Source: an uncultured Faecalibacterium sp. (GTDB taxonomy: Bacteria > Bacillota > Clostridia > Oscillospirales > Ruminococcaceae). From it: DNA of 8,532 bases. The position numbers and the translations under genes are program-made. Below, in pieces: positions 1 to 6,149 of the stretch. The stretch covers positions 1 to 8,532 of the forward strand of contig CAMFSB010000058.1 of assembly GCA_945982465.1 (NCBI GenBank), read 5' to 3'. Every line of letters starts with the position of its first letter. Position 1 is the stretch's first letter. The notes beneath the pieces were generated by a model. It was not told where the DNA came from, searched no databases, and was given only the letters and a program-made list of their open reading frames with translations.

Positions 1-96
1 GCTTTGTACACACGCCATGCTGCCCCCCTGGTAAGCATGCAGAACCGCTATGAATTCAAGATTACACAATTCCTGCTGATAGAGCCAAATTCTTGA
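1..96 (+). pseudogene. Possible displaced N-terminus of the HAD hydrolase (5' partial, 31 codons)
   Basis: Frame 1 is open from the window edge to a TGA at 94-96 and reads ...SMQNRYEFKITQFLLIEPNS. An ATG lies at 37-39 without a good ribosome binding site. The next frame begins immediately afterwards with the HAD motif I (ILDVFDTLILR), which normally sits 10-30 residues into such proteins. This piece is therefore plausibly the missing N-terminus, separated by a frameshift or small deletion near 80-92. It could equally be the end of an unrelated upstream gene. I do not recognise the sequence itself. Confidence 0.3.
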
Positions 97-1303
97 TGTA
101 TTTGACACGTTGATTCTTCGCAGCAGCAAAAATCCCAAAGACATCTTTGCTCTGGTCGCACTGAAAATCGGATATGAAAGCTTTGCTAAACTCAGAGTCG
201 AGGCGGAAGAAAAAGCTCGGAAAAAGTGCAGCAGGAAAGATTGCGAGGTATCGCTGCGCCAAATTTACGACGAGCTTTGCCAATGGACCAACCTGGACAA
301 AGAAGCAACGATGCAAGCCGAAATAGATATGGAGCTTGCGTTGTGCGTGCCCAACTCGTATATGAAGAGAATTTTTGATACCATGCGCGCATACGGAAAG
401 CCTATCATGATCGTCACGGATATGTATCTTCCGCAGACAGTGATTGAAAAACTGCTTCAGAAATGCGGGTATTTTGGCTACAGCGAGATTTATGTAAGCA
501 ATGAACTGCAGAAATCAAAAGCGACAGGAACACTTTATGAGTATATAAATGAACTGCACCCGGGCAGCAGCATCCTCCATCTGGGAGACAACTATCAAAG
601 CGATGTATTGAATGCACAGAAAACGGGCTGGAGCGCCTATTATTATTCCTCCGTTCAGAGTGCTGCGAACAACAAATTTCAATGCTGCGAGTCTCCGGTT
701 GGAAATCTGTACACCGGGCGGTGCTGCAACCGGCTGTTCGCTGCTTCTCGTGATTATACCCCCGGGTATATGCATGGATATGCCTATGGAGGGGTACTGT
801 CTGTCGGCTACTGCAAATGGCTCGAAGCGTTTGCCCTGGATCATCAAGCAGACAAAATTTTGTTTCTGGCAAGAGACAGCGAAATCTTCGATGCCATTTA
901 CAAAAAGTATCTTCACCGCATAGACACCTGCTACATGGTCGTATCGCGCTTCAGCATGTGGCAGATCGTATTTGACATTCACACAGAAGAATACATCCGT
1001 TTCTTTTTCTGGAACCGGGCGCTGGCCGAAAATACAACCATCAAAGATGCGCTGGTCGAAACAGGGTTGGACTTTCTGGTTGATTTTATTAAAGAATATG
1101 ATATCACGGCCGACACGATTCTTGATAAAAACAGCTATGAGATCACAAGGCAGATGATTTACGACAGACGGGAACTGATCTCTGAAAAATTGCAGCCAAT
1201 GCGCGCGGCCGCAGAGGAATATTTCTCCGAATGTTTCGGAGATGCGAAGAAAGTGGTGGTTTCAGATATCGGATGGATCGCACATGAGACATTTCGTACA
1301 TAA
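83..1303 (+). pseudogene. HAD-superfamily hydrolase of polysaccharide-cluster type, N-terminal part (frameshifted gene)
   Basis: All HAD phosphatase motifs are visible. Motif I is DVFDT at 95-109, upstream of the TTG at 110, so a start at 110 would delete the nucleophile aspartate. Motif II is IVTDMY (Thr codon at 416-418), motif III lysines are in LQKSKATG, and motif IV is LGDNYQSD (about 581-604). After the roughly 200-residue HAD domain comes the conserved C-terminal region of these large proteins, with GYAYGGVLSVGY and ILFLARDSEIFDAIY. The frame runs to VVSDIGW (about 1256-1276), a hallmark near-conserved motif, then derails and stops at 1301-1303. The rest of the protein continues in frame 3. 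In-frame stops TGA TAG at 77-82 cut off any normal start. Family members occur with capsule or glycan glycosyltransferase genes; the substrate is unknown. The gene is visibly AT-richer than its neighbours. It could be a true pseudogene or a gene with sequencing indels. Confidence 0.75.
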
Positions 1304-1844
1304 GATCATGAAGAGAGATGACATCGAAATCATTGGAGCTTACATGGCAAGCTCCATTAACAAGAATGTGAACCACTATGTAAACCATGGGACCCTGAAT
1401 GCCTACCTGTTCTCATATGGGCAGAACAGAGACATGTACATTCCGAACGACAATACCTGCGGCAATACGGCAGTCATGTGCTTTGACGCCATGTTCTCCT
1501 CCACAGCGCCGACATTGATGCTGTACAGTCTGGGCAAAGACGGGCACTATTCCTTCATATACGGAAAAGAAACCGGAGAGGAGGACGTTATTACCGAGAT
1601 CCAGCAAGGCATCCTTGACTTTGCGGAGGACTGGTTCAAGCTGAACAGGCAAGTTGCGGCCAAGCTGATCATAACTCCCGCAGACGCATTTGCAGCCTAT
1701 GAGCATGTTGCTATGGACTGGCCTTACCTGACTTCAATCTTCAGAGACTTTAAGGAATACTCCGACAGCATTCCGCGCCTTGGAAAAACACGCGACTATA
1801 TCACACTGCGTCAAATCATGAGGGAACGCGGCCTGCTCTGCTGA
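1242..1844 (+). pseudogene. HAD-superfamily hydrolase, C-terminal part (continuation after frameshift)
   Basis: This frame-3 segment continues the broken HAD protein. Its first residues (MRRKWWFQISDG) are the out-of-frame reading of the VVSDIGW codons. Authentic protein appears to resume at about 1284 with RHFVHKIMKRDDIEIIGAYMASS. In family relatives the corresponding stretch follows DIGW directly, as a helix and then an 'IxGxYxxxS' strand. It proceeds through a soluble alpha/beta region (ALKDGHYSF-like core, FAEDWFKLNRQ, YSDSIPRLGKTRDYI) and ends with a TGA at 1842-1844. No ribosome binding site precedes the ATG at 1242, so independent translation is unlikely. Joined to the upstream part the product would be close to 580-600 residues, the usual size of these two-domain proteins. 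Confidence 0.7.
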
Positions 1845-1909
1845 CCCGGTTACGATGGGGATTCATCGTTCGGTAATGCGGACGTGTTATCACACACCAA
1901 GCAGCCGTC

Positions 1910-1987
1910 TTGCAGCACAAAAAAACACGCCGGAACGATGACGGATCCTCTATCCGCCTTCGCCCCGGTGTATTTTTGTTGCAGCAA
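1910..1987. terminator. Imperfect long inverted repeat, probable bidirectional terminator
   Basis: The core is CGGAT (1942-1946), a 5-nt loop, and ATCCG (1952-1956). Outer arms also pair: TTGCAGCACAAAAAAACAC-GC-CGG on the left against CCGGTGTATTTTTGTTGCAGCAA on the right, with a few mismatches and bulges between. The right arm gives TATTTTT on the + strand after a GC-rich stem, and the left arm gives a T7 run when read on the - strand. This fits a terminator serving both converging genes. The 78-bp length is long for a terminator, so a decayed miniature repeat element is an alternative. Confidence 0.45.
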
Positions 1988-2051
1988 AAGCAAGGTAACA
2001 TCAAACCATCGTCGGAGTTTCCGGCTGCCAAACAGTCCGGCCAGACGGTTT

Positions 2052-2092
2052 CCGCCAAAGCAAAACCGATTGGACAACCGTTCCTTTGGCGG
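2052..2092. repeat. 9-bp perfect inverted repeat with 23-nt loop
   Basis: CCGCCAAAG at 2052-2060 pairs perfectly with CTTTGGCGG at 2084-2092. It lies about 70 bases past the thioesterase stop on the - strand. No T-run follows on either strand, so it is not a standard terminator. It may be a 3'-end structure or chance. Confidence 0.35.
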
Positions 2093-2160
2093 TGTACGGC
2101 CAGCTCTTCCATACAGCGGCGGTGAAGCTCGCAAACTGCGGCCGCCGCCCCGGCACGGGC

Positions 2161-2559
2161 TTATTTGCGCACGCAGTAAAAGTTAAAGGTGCTGAAAAAC
2201 AGCAGCTTGTCCGCCTCGTCAGTGATCCGCACTTCCACAAGGCAGACTGTGCCGCCGCGGTGCAGCACGTGTGCGCAGGCCGTGATGCGCCCCGCCTTTG
2301 CGGCGCGCAAAAACTGCGAGCTCGCCTGCTGGGTCACATAGCTGCGGCCGTCGGTGCGGGCCGCCACGCCTGCACACACATCGGCAAGCGTAAAATAGGC
2401 GCCGCCATGGACCGTGCCGTAGGGGTTCAGGGTGGCCGGCGTGACCTCCAGCACCGCTTGGGCAAAGTCCGGCTGAATGTCTGTGACGACCACGCCCGCG
2501 AGGTTGGCAAACGCATTTGCCTCCATCATCGGGCGGTTTGCAGCGAGCAGATCCGACAT
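2161..2559 (-). CDS. PaaI-family hotdog-fold acyl-CoA thioesterase
   Basis: The 132-residue product has the length and layout of single-domain hotdog thioesterases of the PaaI/YbgC-like superfamily, which hydrolyse acyl- or aryl-CoA thioesters in the cytoplasm as oligomers. The signature segment is LNPYGTVHGGAYFTLADVCAG (residues 44-64), with the HGG that begins the central hotdog helix and Asp60 in the position usual for the catalytic acid. A beta-rich second half follows (SYVTQQASSQFLRAA, GRITACAHVLHRGGTVCLVEVRITD). The start is ATG at 2557-2559, preceded at 5 nt by AAGGAGG, a very strong ribosome binding site. A candidate promoter and a striking hairpin lie in the leader. The physiological substrate cannot be read from sequence; detoxification of aromatic or stray acyl-CoAs is the family precedent. 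Confidence 0.88.
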   Translation of the reverse strand: MSDLLAANRPMMEANAFANLAGVVVTDIQPDFAQAVLEVTPATLNPYGTVHGGAYFTLADVCAGVAARTDGRSYVTQQASSQFLRAAKAGRITACAHVLHRGGTVCLVEVRITDEADKLLFFSTFNFYCVRK

Positions 2560-2597
2560 AGCGTCCTCCTTGGTTTTTTACTGTTTTGTTTACAAAC

Positions 2598-2632
2598 GCG
2601 GAAGAACCTCTGCCAGCCAGAGGTTCTTCCGC
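2598..2632 (-). other. Perfect 15-bp hairpin in the thioesterase leader
   Basis: GCGGAAGAACCTCTG (2598-2612) and CAGAGGTTCTTCCGC (2618-2632) form an uninterrupted 15-bp stem with a 5-nt loop. Read on the - strand it follows the small frame at 2665-2796 and precedes the thioesterase ribosome binding site by about 25 nt. The 3' side reads GTTTGT, a poor T-run, so it is at best a weak terminator or attenuator. Alternatives are an mRNA-stabilising leader structure or a dispersed palindromic repeat. Confidence 0.55.
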
Positions 2633-2649
2633 ATGTTCAGGGCCGTTCT

Positions 2650-2678
2650 ATTGTACTACACGGTTCACTGCAGCGCAA
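2650..2678 (-). promoter_or_regulatory. Candidate promoter for the thioesterase
   Basis: On the - strand, TTGCGC (2678-2673) is separated by 17 nt from TACAAT (2655-2650), one mismatch from the TATAAT consensus. The predicted transcript would start near 2643 and carry the 15-bp hairpin in its leader. The weak -35 makes this tentative. Confidence 0.35.
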
Positions 2679-2796
2679 GCACATCCGCAAAGGCCTGCAG
2701 GGCCGTGCGCGCCTGGCTAAAATCGCGCATCTGCTGGTCCATCGTGCCGTTCAGCAGCATTTCCAGGCCCAGCTGGGCAATGGCGCAGTAAAACAC
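2665..2796 (-). CDS. Possible 43-residue small protein, unknown function
   Basis: From a GTG at 2796-2794 the frame reads MFYCAIAQLGLEMLLNG... and ends ...QAFADVLALQ before a TGA at 2665-2667. AGAGGA lies about 10 nt upstream of the GTG. The composition is protein-like: amphipathic helical segments, and GC-rich third positions like the neighbouring genes. The same frame is open farther upstream, but that part runs through the EFR1 terminator and reads as low-complexity, so it is not included. No family is recognised. It sits between the EFR1 terminator and the thioesterase. It could also be the remnant of a longer helical protein. Confidence 0.4.
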   Translation of the reverse strand: MFYCAIAQLGLEMLLNGTMDQQMRDFSQARTALQAFADVLALQ

Positions 2797-2830
2797 GACG
2801 CCATATTCCTCTCGGTCATTTTTTCGCAGA

Positions 2831-2877
2831 CAAAATAAAAACGCGGCGCTCCCTGCAAAAGAGAGCGCCGCTTTTTT
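2831..2877. terminator. Bidirectional intrinsic terminator after the EFR1-type gene
   Basis: A 9-bp GC stem (GCGGCGCTC 2843-2851 / GAGCGCCGC 2863-2871) with an 11-nt loop lies just past the stop codon at 2883. On the - strand it is followed by GTTTTTATTTTG, which terminates the EFR1-type gene. On the + strand T6 follows at 2872-2877, so it could work in both directions. Confidence 0.85.
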
Positions 2878-2882
2878 CTGCC

Positions 2883-3710
2883 CTACAGCAAAACGACGTT
2901 GTCCGCCCGGCGGGCAGCAAAGTTTTGTTCCAGCATGGCCACATGGGATAAGAAGTCCGGGTCGGCCAGGCTTCTTGCCCCGCGCGGGCAGGCTTGGATG
3001 CAGGCCTGGCATTTGATGCACACGCCCACCGTCTGGTGCGTGGCCGGGTCGATGCTGCCCATCGGGCAGCACTGCGCGCACCGGCCGCAGCTATCGCAGC
3101 GCGCAGGGTCCAGGACCGGCTTGGCTTTCAAAAATTTCGCAGGCGTGCCGTCCGCTTTCAGTGGGGTGTAATACGGCCCGATCGGGCTGTGATCCACCGC
3201 CAGAGGCGCGGCGCCCTGTTCCAGCTTTGCCGCGGCCTGCCGGGCCAAGCGGGCGCTCTCGCTTTGGTCAGCCGCGTCGGGCCGGGCGGTGCCCACCCGG
3301 CCGGTAAAGGCGTGCTGCACCGCAAACGCAGCCGCCCCCAGCGGGCAAAAGCCGTTTTGCTCCAGCAGCAGCACCAGCTCTCGCAGCGCTTCGCCGCAGC
3401 TGCGGTTTCCAAACGTGCAGACCGCCAGCGCCGCCGTGCCGCTGCCGGCCAGCTTTACCTGCAGCTCCGGCAGGAGCTTGTTGGGCAGCCGCCCGGCATA
3501 CACCGGTGCCGCCGCGATCACCACAGCTTCGGGCGCGAAACGCAGCTCCACACGCTCGCCGGGCAGCGTGTACGGGATGCGCTCGATGTGCGGCGCCGCC
3601 CCGCCGCAGCACGCCTTGCCCGCAAGCTCCGCCGCCAGTGTTTCGGCCACACTCTGCGCGAGCCGTTCGGTCACCCCTGTGGGGCTGAAGCTGACAACAC
3701 AGATTCTCAT
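2883..3710 (-). CDS. EFR1-type flavodoxin/ferredoxin fusion protein
   Basis: The 275-residue product joins an N-terminal flavodoxin-like domain to a C-terminal 2x[4Fe-4S] ferredoxin. The FMN phosphate-binding loop is FSPTGVTERLA (residues 8-18), and PVYAGRLPNK (about 69-78) is the second flavin loop typical of this family. The ferredoxin part carries two complete CxxCxxCxxxCP motifs (Cys205/208/211/215 and 231/234/237/241). It ends with an FLSHVAMLEQNFAARR helix, the tail characteristic of the EFR1 family. The protein should be a soluble two-cofactor electron carrier; partners are unknown. The ATG at 3710 is chosen because the protein then begins at the first flavodoxin strand (MRICVVSFS). 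AGAAAGGA lies about 12 nt upstream. An in-frame TTG at 3746 would add 12 basic, unconserved-looking residues. It appears to be a single-gene unit with a promoter at 3771-3799 and a terminator at 2831-2877. Confidence 0.87.
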   Translation of the reverse strand: MRICVVSFSPTGVTERLAQSVAETLAAELAGKACCGGAAPHIERIPYTLPGERVELRFAPEAVVIAAAPVYAGRLPNKLLPELQVKLAGSGTAALAVCTFGNRSCGEALRELVLLLEQNGFCPLGAAAFAVQHAFTGRVGTARPDAADQSESARLARQAAAKLEQGAAPLAVDHSPIGPYYTPLKADGTPAKFLKAKPVLDPARCDSCGRCAQCCPMGSIDPATHQTVGVCIKCQACIQACPRGARSLADPDFLSHVAMLEQNFAARRADNVVLL

Positions 3711-3770
3711 CCGTCTGCACCATCCTTTCTGCCGCAGGCGCACCAACCAGCGCCGCCCGCCATTTTTTCT

Positions 3771-3799
3771 ATTATAGCTTTGCTTTCTGTCAGGAGCAA
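3771..3799 (-). promoter_or_regulatory. Promoter of the EFR1-type gene
   Basis: On the - strand a perfect TATAAT (3776-3771) has TTGCTC (3799-3794) at a 17-nt spacing. The transcript would start about 54 nt before the ATG at 3710. The perfect -10 box in an otherwise GC-rich stretch supports the call. Confidence 0.6.
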
Positions 3800-3815
3800 G
3801 CGGCTGTACCAGGGC

Positions 3816-3899
3816 TTATTCGCGCAGGCGGCCTCTTTTCAGCCGCAGGGTGGCGCTGACGGCCATATACACCGCCATGGCCAGTGCGATCAGGCACAC
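3816..3899 (-). CDS. Possible 27-residue single-pass membrane peptide
   Basis: From a GTG at 3899-3897 the frame reads MCLIALAMAVYMAVSATLRLKRGRLRE: one hydrophobic helix of about 16 residues followed by a basic end, an inside-positive arrangement. GGAGG occurs about 14 nt upstream, which is farther than ideal. The frame is open upstream as well, but that part overlaps the terminator at 3964-4000. It lies between the amidohydrolase terminator and the EFR1 promoter, so it would need its own promoter, which I cannot identify. It may be a gene remnant or chance. Confidence 0.22.
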   Translation of the reverse strand: MCLIALAMAVYMAVSATLRLKRGRLRE

Positions 3900-3963
3900 A
3901 CCGTCGCCGGTGACGCCTCCATTCCGATACCAGCCCGGCCACCGCTGGCCCGGGCTGCGGCGC

Positions 3964-4000
3964 AAAAAAGCCCCCGCACAGGCACCAGCCCGCACGGGGG
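3964..4000 (-). terminator. Intrinsic terminator of the xpt-DUF5662-amidohydrolase operon
   Basis: Read on the - strand, CCCCCG (4000-3995) pairs with CGGGGG (3976-3971). The stem continues inward through Watson-Crick and G-U pairs to a TGGT loop, about 13 pairs in all, and is followed by CTTTTTTG. It lies 36 nt after the amidohydrolase stop codon. Confidence 0.88.
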
Positions 4001-4036
4001 AGTTTTGCACAGCAAGGCGGCCGGCAAGCCGCCGGT

Positions 4037-4849
4037 TTACAGCCCCAGCCGGTAGATCCGGTTGGCGTTGTCAAAAAACACTTGCTGATCGTATTGTTCG
4101 GGGATCAGGCGCTGGATAAAGCCGAGATAATTTTCCATGTTGACGCCCGGCCAGTCGGTGCCGAAGATCAGGCGGTCCCAGTAATCGCCGTAGCCCAGCC
4201 AGCCGCGCAGCATGTTGATGTACTCCCGCTTGCCGATGAAGTAGTCGTCCAGATTTTCGTAGCCGCACAAAAGGCCGGAGATCTCGGCGGCCATGTTAGG
4301 GTTCTTTTCCAGCACGGCGGCCGCGTCCGCCAGAAACGGATTGCCAAAGTGGCACATGACAAACTGCACATACGGATGGTCGGCGGCCACATCGTCCAGC
4401 GTCAGCGGGTGACAGTATTTCAGCTTGGCGTTCGGCCCCTGGGTCTGGCCGGTGTGCACCGCCACAGGCTTGCCGTACTGCTCCGCCAGCTCGTAATACG
4501 GCTCGTACAGCGGGTCGCTGATGTAATGCGGGGCGTAGCCCGGGTACAGCTTGATGCCGCAGCAGGCCGGGCGGCGCAGGTGTTCTTCCACCATGGCGGG
4601 CACCTTGCCCGGCCCAAGGCGCTGGATCTGCGCCCCATCCAGGCCCACGCAGTAGGAAAACTGCGGCCCAAACCGATACGCCTGCGGCGTGGGGTCCTGG
4701 TTGCCCATGACCACCGCGTGCACAATGTCCAGCTGCTCCATCTGCTGCACAACGTGCTCCTCGGTGTTTTCGTGCCCTACGCTGCGGGCCAGCTCGTCGG
4801 CCCAGGGGTCCGGCCCGAACAGATGCACATGCGCGTCGATGCGTTTCAT
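4037..4849 (-). CDS. Metal-dependent amidohydrolase (amidohydrolase_2 family, TIM barrel)
   Basis: The 270-residue protein shows the amidohydrolase_2 pattern of the ACMSD/TIM-barrel hydrolase group. IDAHVHL (residues 4-10) supplies the HxH metal ligands on strand 1. GIKLYPGY (98-105), VAVHTG with His132, FVMCHFGN with His167, and LIFGTDWP with Asp232 are the later metal or catalytic positions. Members hydrolyse or decarboxylate cyclic and carboxylated small molecules; the substrate here is unknown. The ATG at 4849 is chosen because HxH must follow shortly; GGGGAG lies 6 nt upstream. It starts 3 nt after the DUF5662 stop, so translation of the two is probably coupled. As the last gene of the xpt operon it may act on a nucleobase-related or ring-opened metabolite, but this is inference from context only. 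Confidence 0.88.
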   Translation of the reverse strand: MKRIDAHVHLFGPDPWADELARSVGHENTEEHVVQQMEQLDIVHAVVMGNQDPTPQAYRFGPQFSYCVGLDGAQIQRLGPGKVPAMVEEHLRRPACCGIKLYPGYAPHYISDPLYEPYYELAEQYGKPVAVHTGQTQGPNAKLKYCHPLTLDDVAADHPYVQFVMCHFGNPFLADAAAVLEKNPNMAAEISGLLCGYENLDDYFIGKREYINMLRGWLGYGDYWDRLIFGTDWPGVNMENYLGFIQRLIPEQYDQQVFFDNANRIYRLGL

Positions 4850-4852
4850 GTC

Positions 4853-5425
4853 TCACTCCCCTTTTTGTGATGCGGGCGCCGCGGCCCCGTAGTCGCTGTG
4901 CGTTTTGACCAGCGCGCGGATATAGGCAAAGGTTTTGTCCTGCCCTTCGTCCCGCACCATCTGCAAAAGCTGCTCCAGCAGCACGCGGGTATCCGGGTGC
5001 AGCAGGTAGTGGCCGCGGCTGCGGTCGTAATATTCCCAGGCGCTGGCGTCGGTATATTTCTCTTTCAGGTAGATCTGGCTGGCGGCCACCCGGTCGCACA
5101 CCATCTCGCACACATAGCGCAGCGGCATTTTCATGCCGTCCATGCAGTGGCCGCCCGTGGGGGTGTAATCGATCCAGTATTCCAGATGGTGCTTGTTGCG
5201 GCCCTTGTGGTGCAGCCAGGCGGCCGAATACCCTTTTTCCATCCGTTCGATCTCGTTGGGGCTGCGGTTGCCCTGATAATAACGGCACCCCGGGATGAAT
5301 TCCACCGGGGAATACTTGCTCAGATCGTGCAGCAACCCCTGCTTATACAGCCCGCAGGCAAAGCAGTATTTCATCACCAGCAGCTTGTGGCTGGTGATGG
5401 TTTTGAAATGCCCCAGAATGTTCAA
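4853..5425 (-). CDS. DUF5662 family protein (HD-like, probable metal-dependent)
   Basis: The product of about 190 residues matches the DUF5662 pattern I know: HFKTITSHKLLVMKYCF, LYKQGLLHDLSKYSPVEF, then AWLHHKGRNKHHLEYWIDY and MPLRYVCEMVCDRVAAS. Ordered His and Asp residues (HD at 33-34, HH at 72-73, HH at 79-80, D at 111, numbered from the chosen start) resemble an HD-type metal site, so phosphohydrolase activity is possible but unproven. The start is taken as TTG at 5425, giving MNILGHFKTITSHK, the usual N-terminus, with AAGGAG 10 nt upstream. Another TTG at 5449 would add eight residues and include the ribosome binding site in coding sequence. It lies 42 nt after xpt and 3 nt before the amidohydrolase, in one operon. 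Confidence 0.82.
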   Translation of the reverse strand: MNILGHFKTITSHKLLVMKYCFACGLYKQGLLHDLSKYSPVEFIPGCRYYQGNRSPNEIERMEKGYSAAWLHHKGRNKHHLEYWIDYTPTGGHCMDGMKMPLRYVCEMVCDRVAASQIYLKEKYTDASAWEYYDRSRGHYLLHPDTRVLLEQLLQMVRDEGQDKTFAYIRALVKTHSDYGAAAPASQKGE

Positions 5426-5467
5426 GCTCCCGTGTCTCCTTTCGGCCAAAGCCGGCAGGCCGGCCTT

Positions 5468-6049
5468 TTACTGCGCGCGGAAGGTCACCGCGCCGGTGGT
5501 TTCGTCCATGCTTTCGATGATGGCCAGGCTCTCCACCCGCACACCCTGGCTGCGCAGCCGCGCCCCGCCGGGCTGGAAGCCCTTTTCGATGCAGATGCCG
5601 CAGCCGGCTACCTTGGCCCCCGCCTGGGCGCAGATGTCCAGCAGGCCGTTCATGGCCATGCCGTCGGCCAGAAAATCGTCCACCAGCAGGACCGTGTCCG
5701 CCGCCGACAAAAACTTTTTCGAGAGCGTCACATCATACTCGCGCCCATAGGTAAACGACTTGACCTTGGAAACATACAGATCGCCGTCCAGATTGCGGCT
5801 TTTGGCCTTTTTGGCAAACACCACCGGCACATTGAAATAGCGCGCCGCCATGCAGGCGATGGCAATGCCGGACGCCTCGATGGTGACGATGCGGGTCACC
5901 CCGGCGTCCCTGTACAGGCGGTACAGTTCCTGCCCCACATGATCCAGCAGCTGCCAGTCAATCTGGTGGTTCAGAAAGCTGTCCACCTTTAAGATATTGC
6001 CCGCGCGGACATTGCCCTCTGCCTGAATGCGGCGTTCCATTTCTTCCAT
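5468..6049 (-). CDS. xpt: Xanthine phosphoribosyltransferase
   Basis: The enzyme converts xanthine and PRPP to XMP in purine salvage, in the cytoplasm, as a dimer. The 193-residue product compares with 194 in Bacillus subtilis Xpt, and the conserved blocks are clear: LKVDSFLNHQID (about 20-31), the strand-loop IVTIEASGIA, FAKKAKS (78-84), and the PRPP-binding loop VLLVDDFLADG (120-130). Further blocks are IEKGFQPGG and RVESLAII near the end. The ATG at 6049 is preferred because GGGGAGGAA precedes it with ideal spacing and the protein then starts at MEEMERRIQAEG like relatives. An in-frame ATG at 6088 would add 13 unconserved residues and has no ribosome binding site. It is the first gene of an operon with a DUF5662 gene and an amidohydrolase. 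No guanine riboswitch is seen in its short leader. Confidence 0.94.
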   Translation of the reverse strand: MEEMERRIQAEGNVRAGNILKVDSFLNHQIDWQLLDHVGQELYRLYRDAGVTRIVTIEASGIAIACMAARYFNVPVVFAKKAKSRNLDGDLYVSKVKSFTYGREYDVTLSKKFLSAADTVLLVDDFLADGMAMNGLLDICAQAGAKVAGCGICIEKGFQPGGARLRSQGVRVESLAIIESMDETTGAVTFRAQ

Positions 6050-6120
6050 CGCAATTTCCTCCCCGGCCGGCTCGGCGGCCTGTTCCATGTGCGGCCTGCG
6101 CCGCTGAATGCTTATCCCCT

Positions 6121-6149
6121 ATAATAAGCGAAAACCGCCGGTTTTTCAA
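6121..6149 (-). promoter_or_regulatory. Promoter of the xpt operon
   Basis: On the - strand TTGAAA (6149-6144) and TATTAT (6126-6121) are separated by exactly 17 nt. The transcript should begin near 6114, leaving a leader of about 65 nt before the xpt ATG. Confidence 0.7.

Larger units (their letters stand above)
1845..2160. other. Noncoding intergenic region between convergent genes
   Basis: This 316-base gap lies between the stop of the + strand HAD gene and the stop of the - strand thioesterase. Short overlapping open frames exist on both strands, but they lack ribosome binding sites and protein-like composition. What can be seen is two inverted repeats (1910-1987 and 2052-2092, listed separately) and a short direct repeat GT(C/A)CGGCCAG at 2036-2045 and 2094-2103. 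No transposase remnant or RNA gene was recognised. Confidence 0.6.

Noticed and set aside
1256..1303. Programmed ribosomal frameshift in the HAD gene
   Set aside because: No slippery heptamer (X XXY YYZ) or downstream pseudoknot-like structure is seen in the overlap, and a second break upstream argues for decay or error.
1845..2160. Insertion sequence remnant or attachment site
   Set aside because: Short repeats are present, but there are no transposase or integrase fragments, no target-site duplication and no tRNA gene.
2086..2838. 250-codon + strand open frame
   Set aside because: It covers the antisense of the thioesterase plus hairpins and noncoding sequence; no motif or ribosome binding site is seen.
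2797..3081. Upstream extension of the small frame at 2665
   Set aside because: It runs through the EFR1 terminator hairpin and the 3' end of the EFR1-type gene in another frame, and reads as Gly/Pro/Arg-rich shadow sequence.
2994..4055. Long open frame on the + strand opposite the EFR1-type gene and neighbouring gap
   Set aside because: It is antisense to a gene with clear flavodoxin and ferredoxin motifs, crosses a promoter and terminators, and has Arg/Ala/His-rich composition typical of the reverse strand of GC-rich genes.
4898..5992. Long + strand open frame over DUF5662 and xpt
   Set aside because: It is antisense to two recognised genes, spans their intergenic gap, and its composition is that of a shadow frame.
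6050..6120. Guanine riboswitch before xpt
   Set aside because: The leader from the predicted start near 6114 is only about 65 nt, and the conserved purine-aptamer core and paired elements are not visible.
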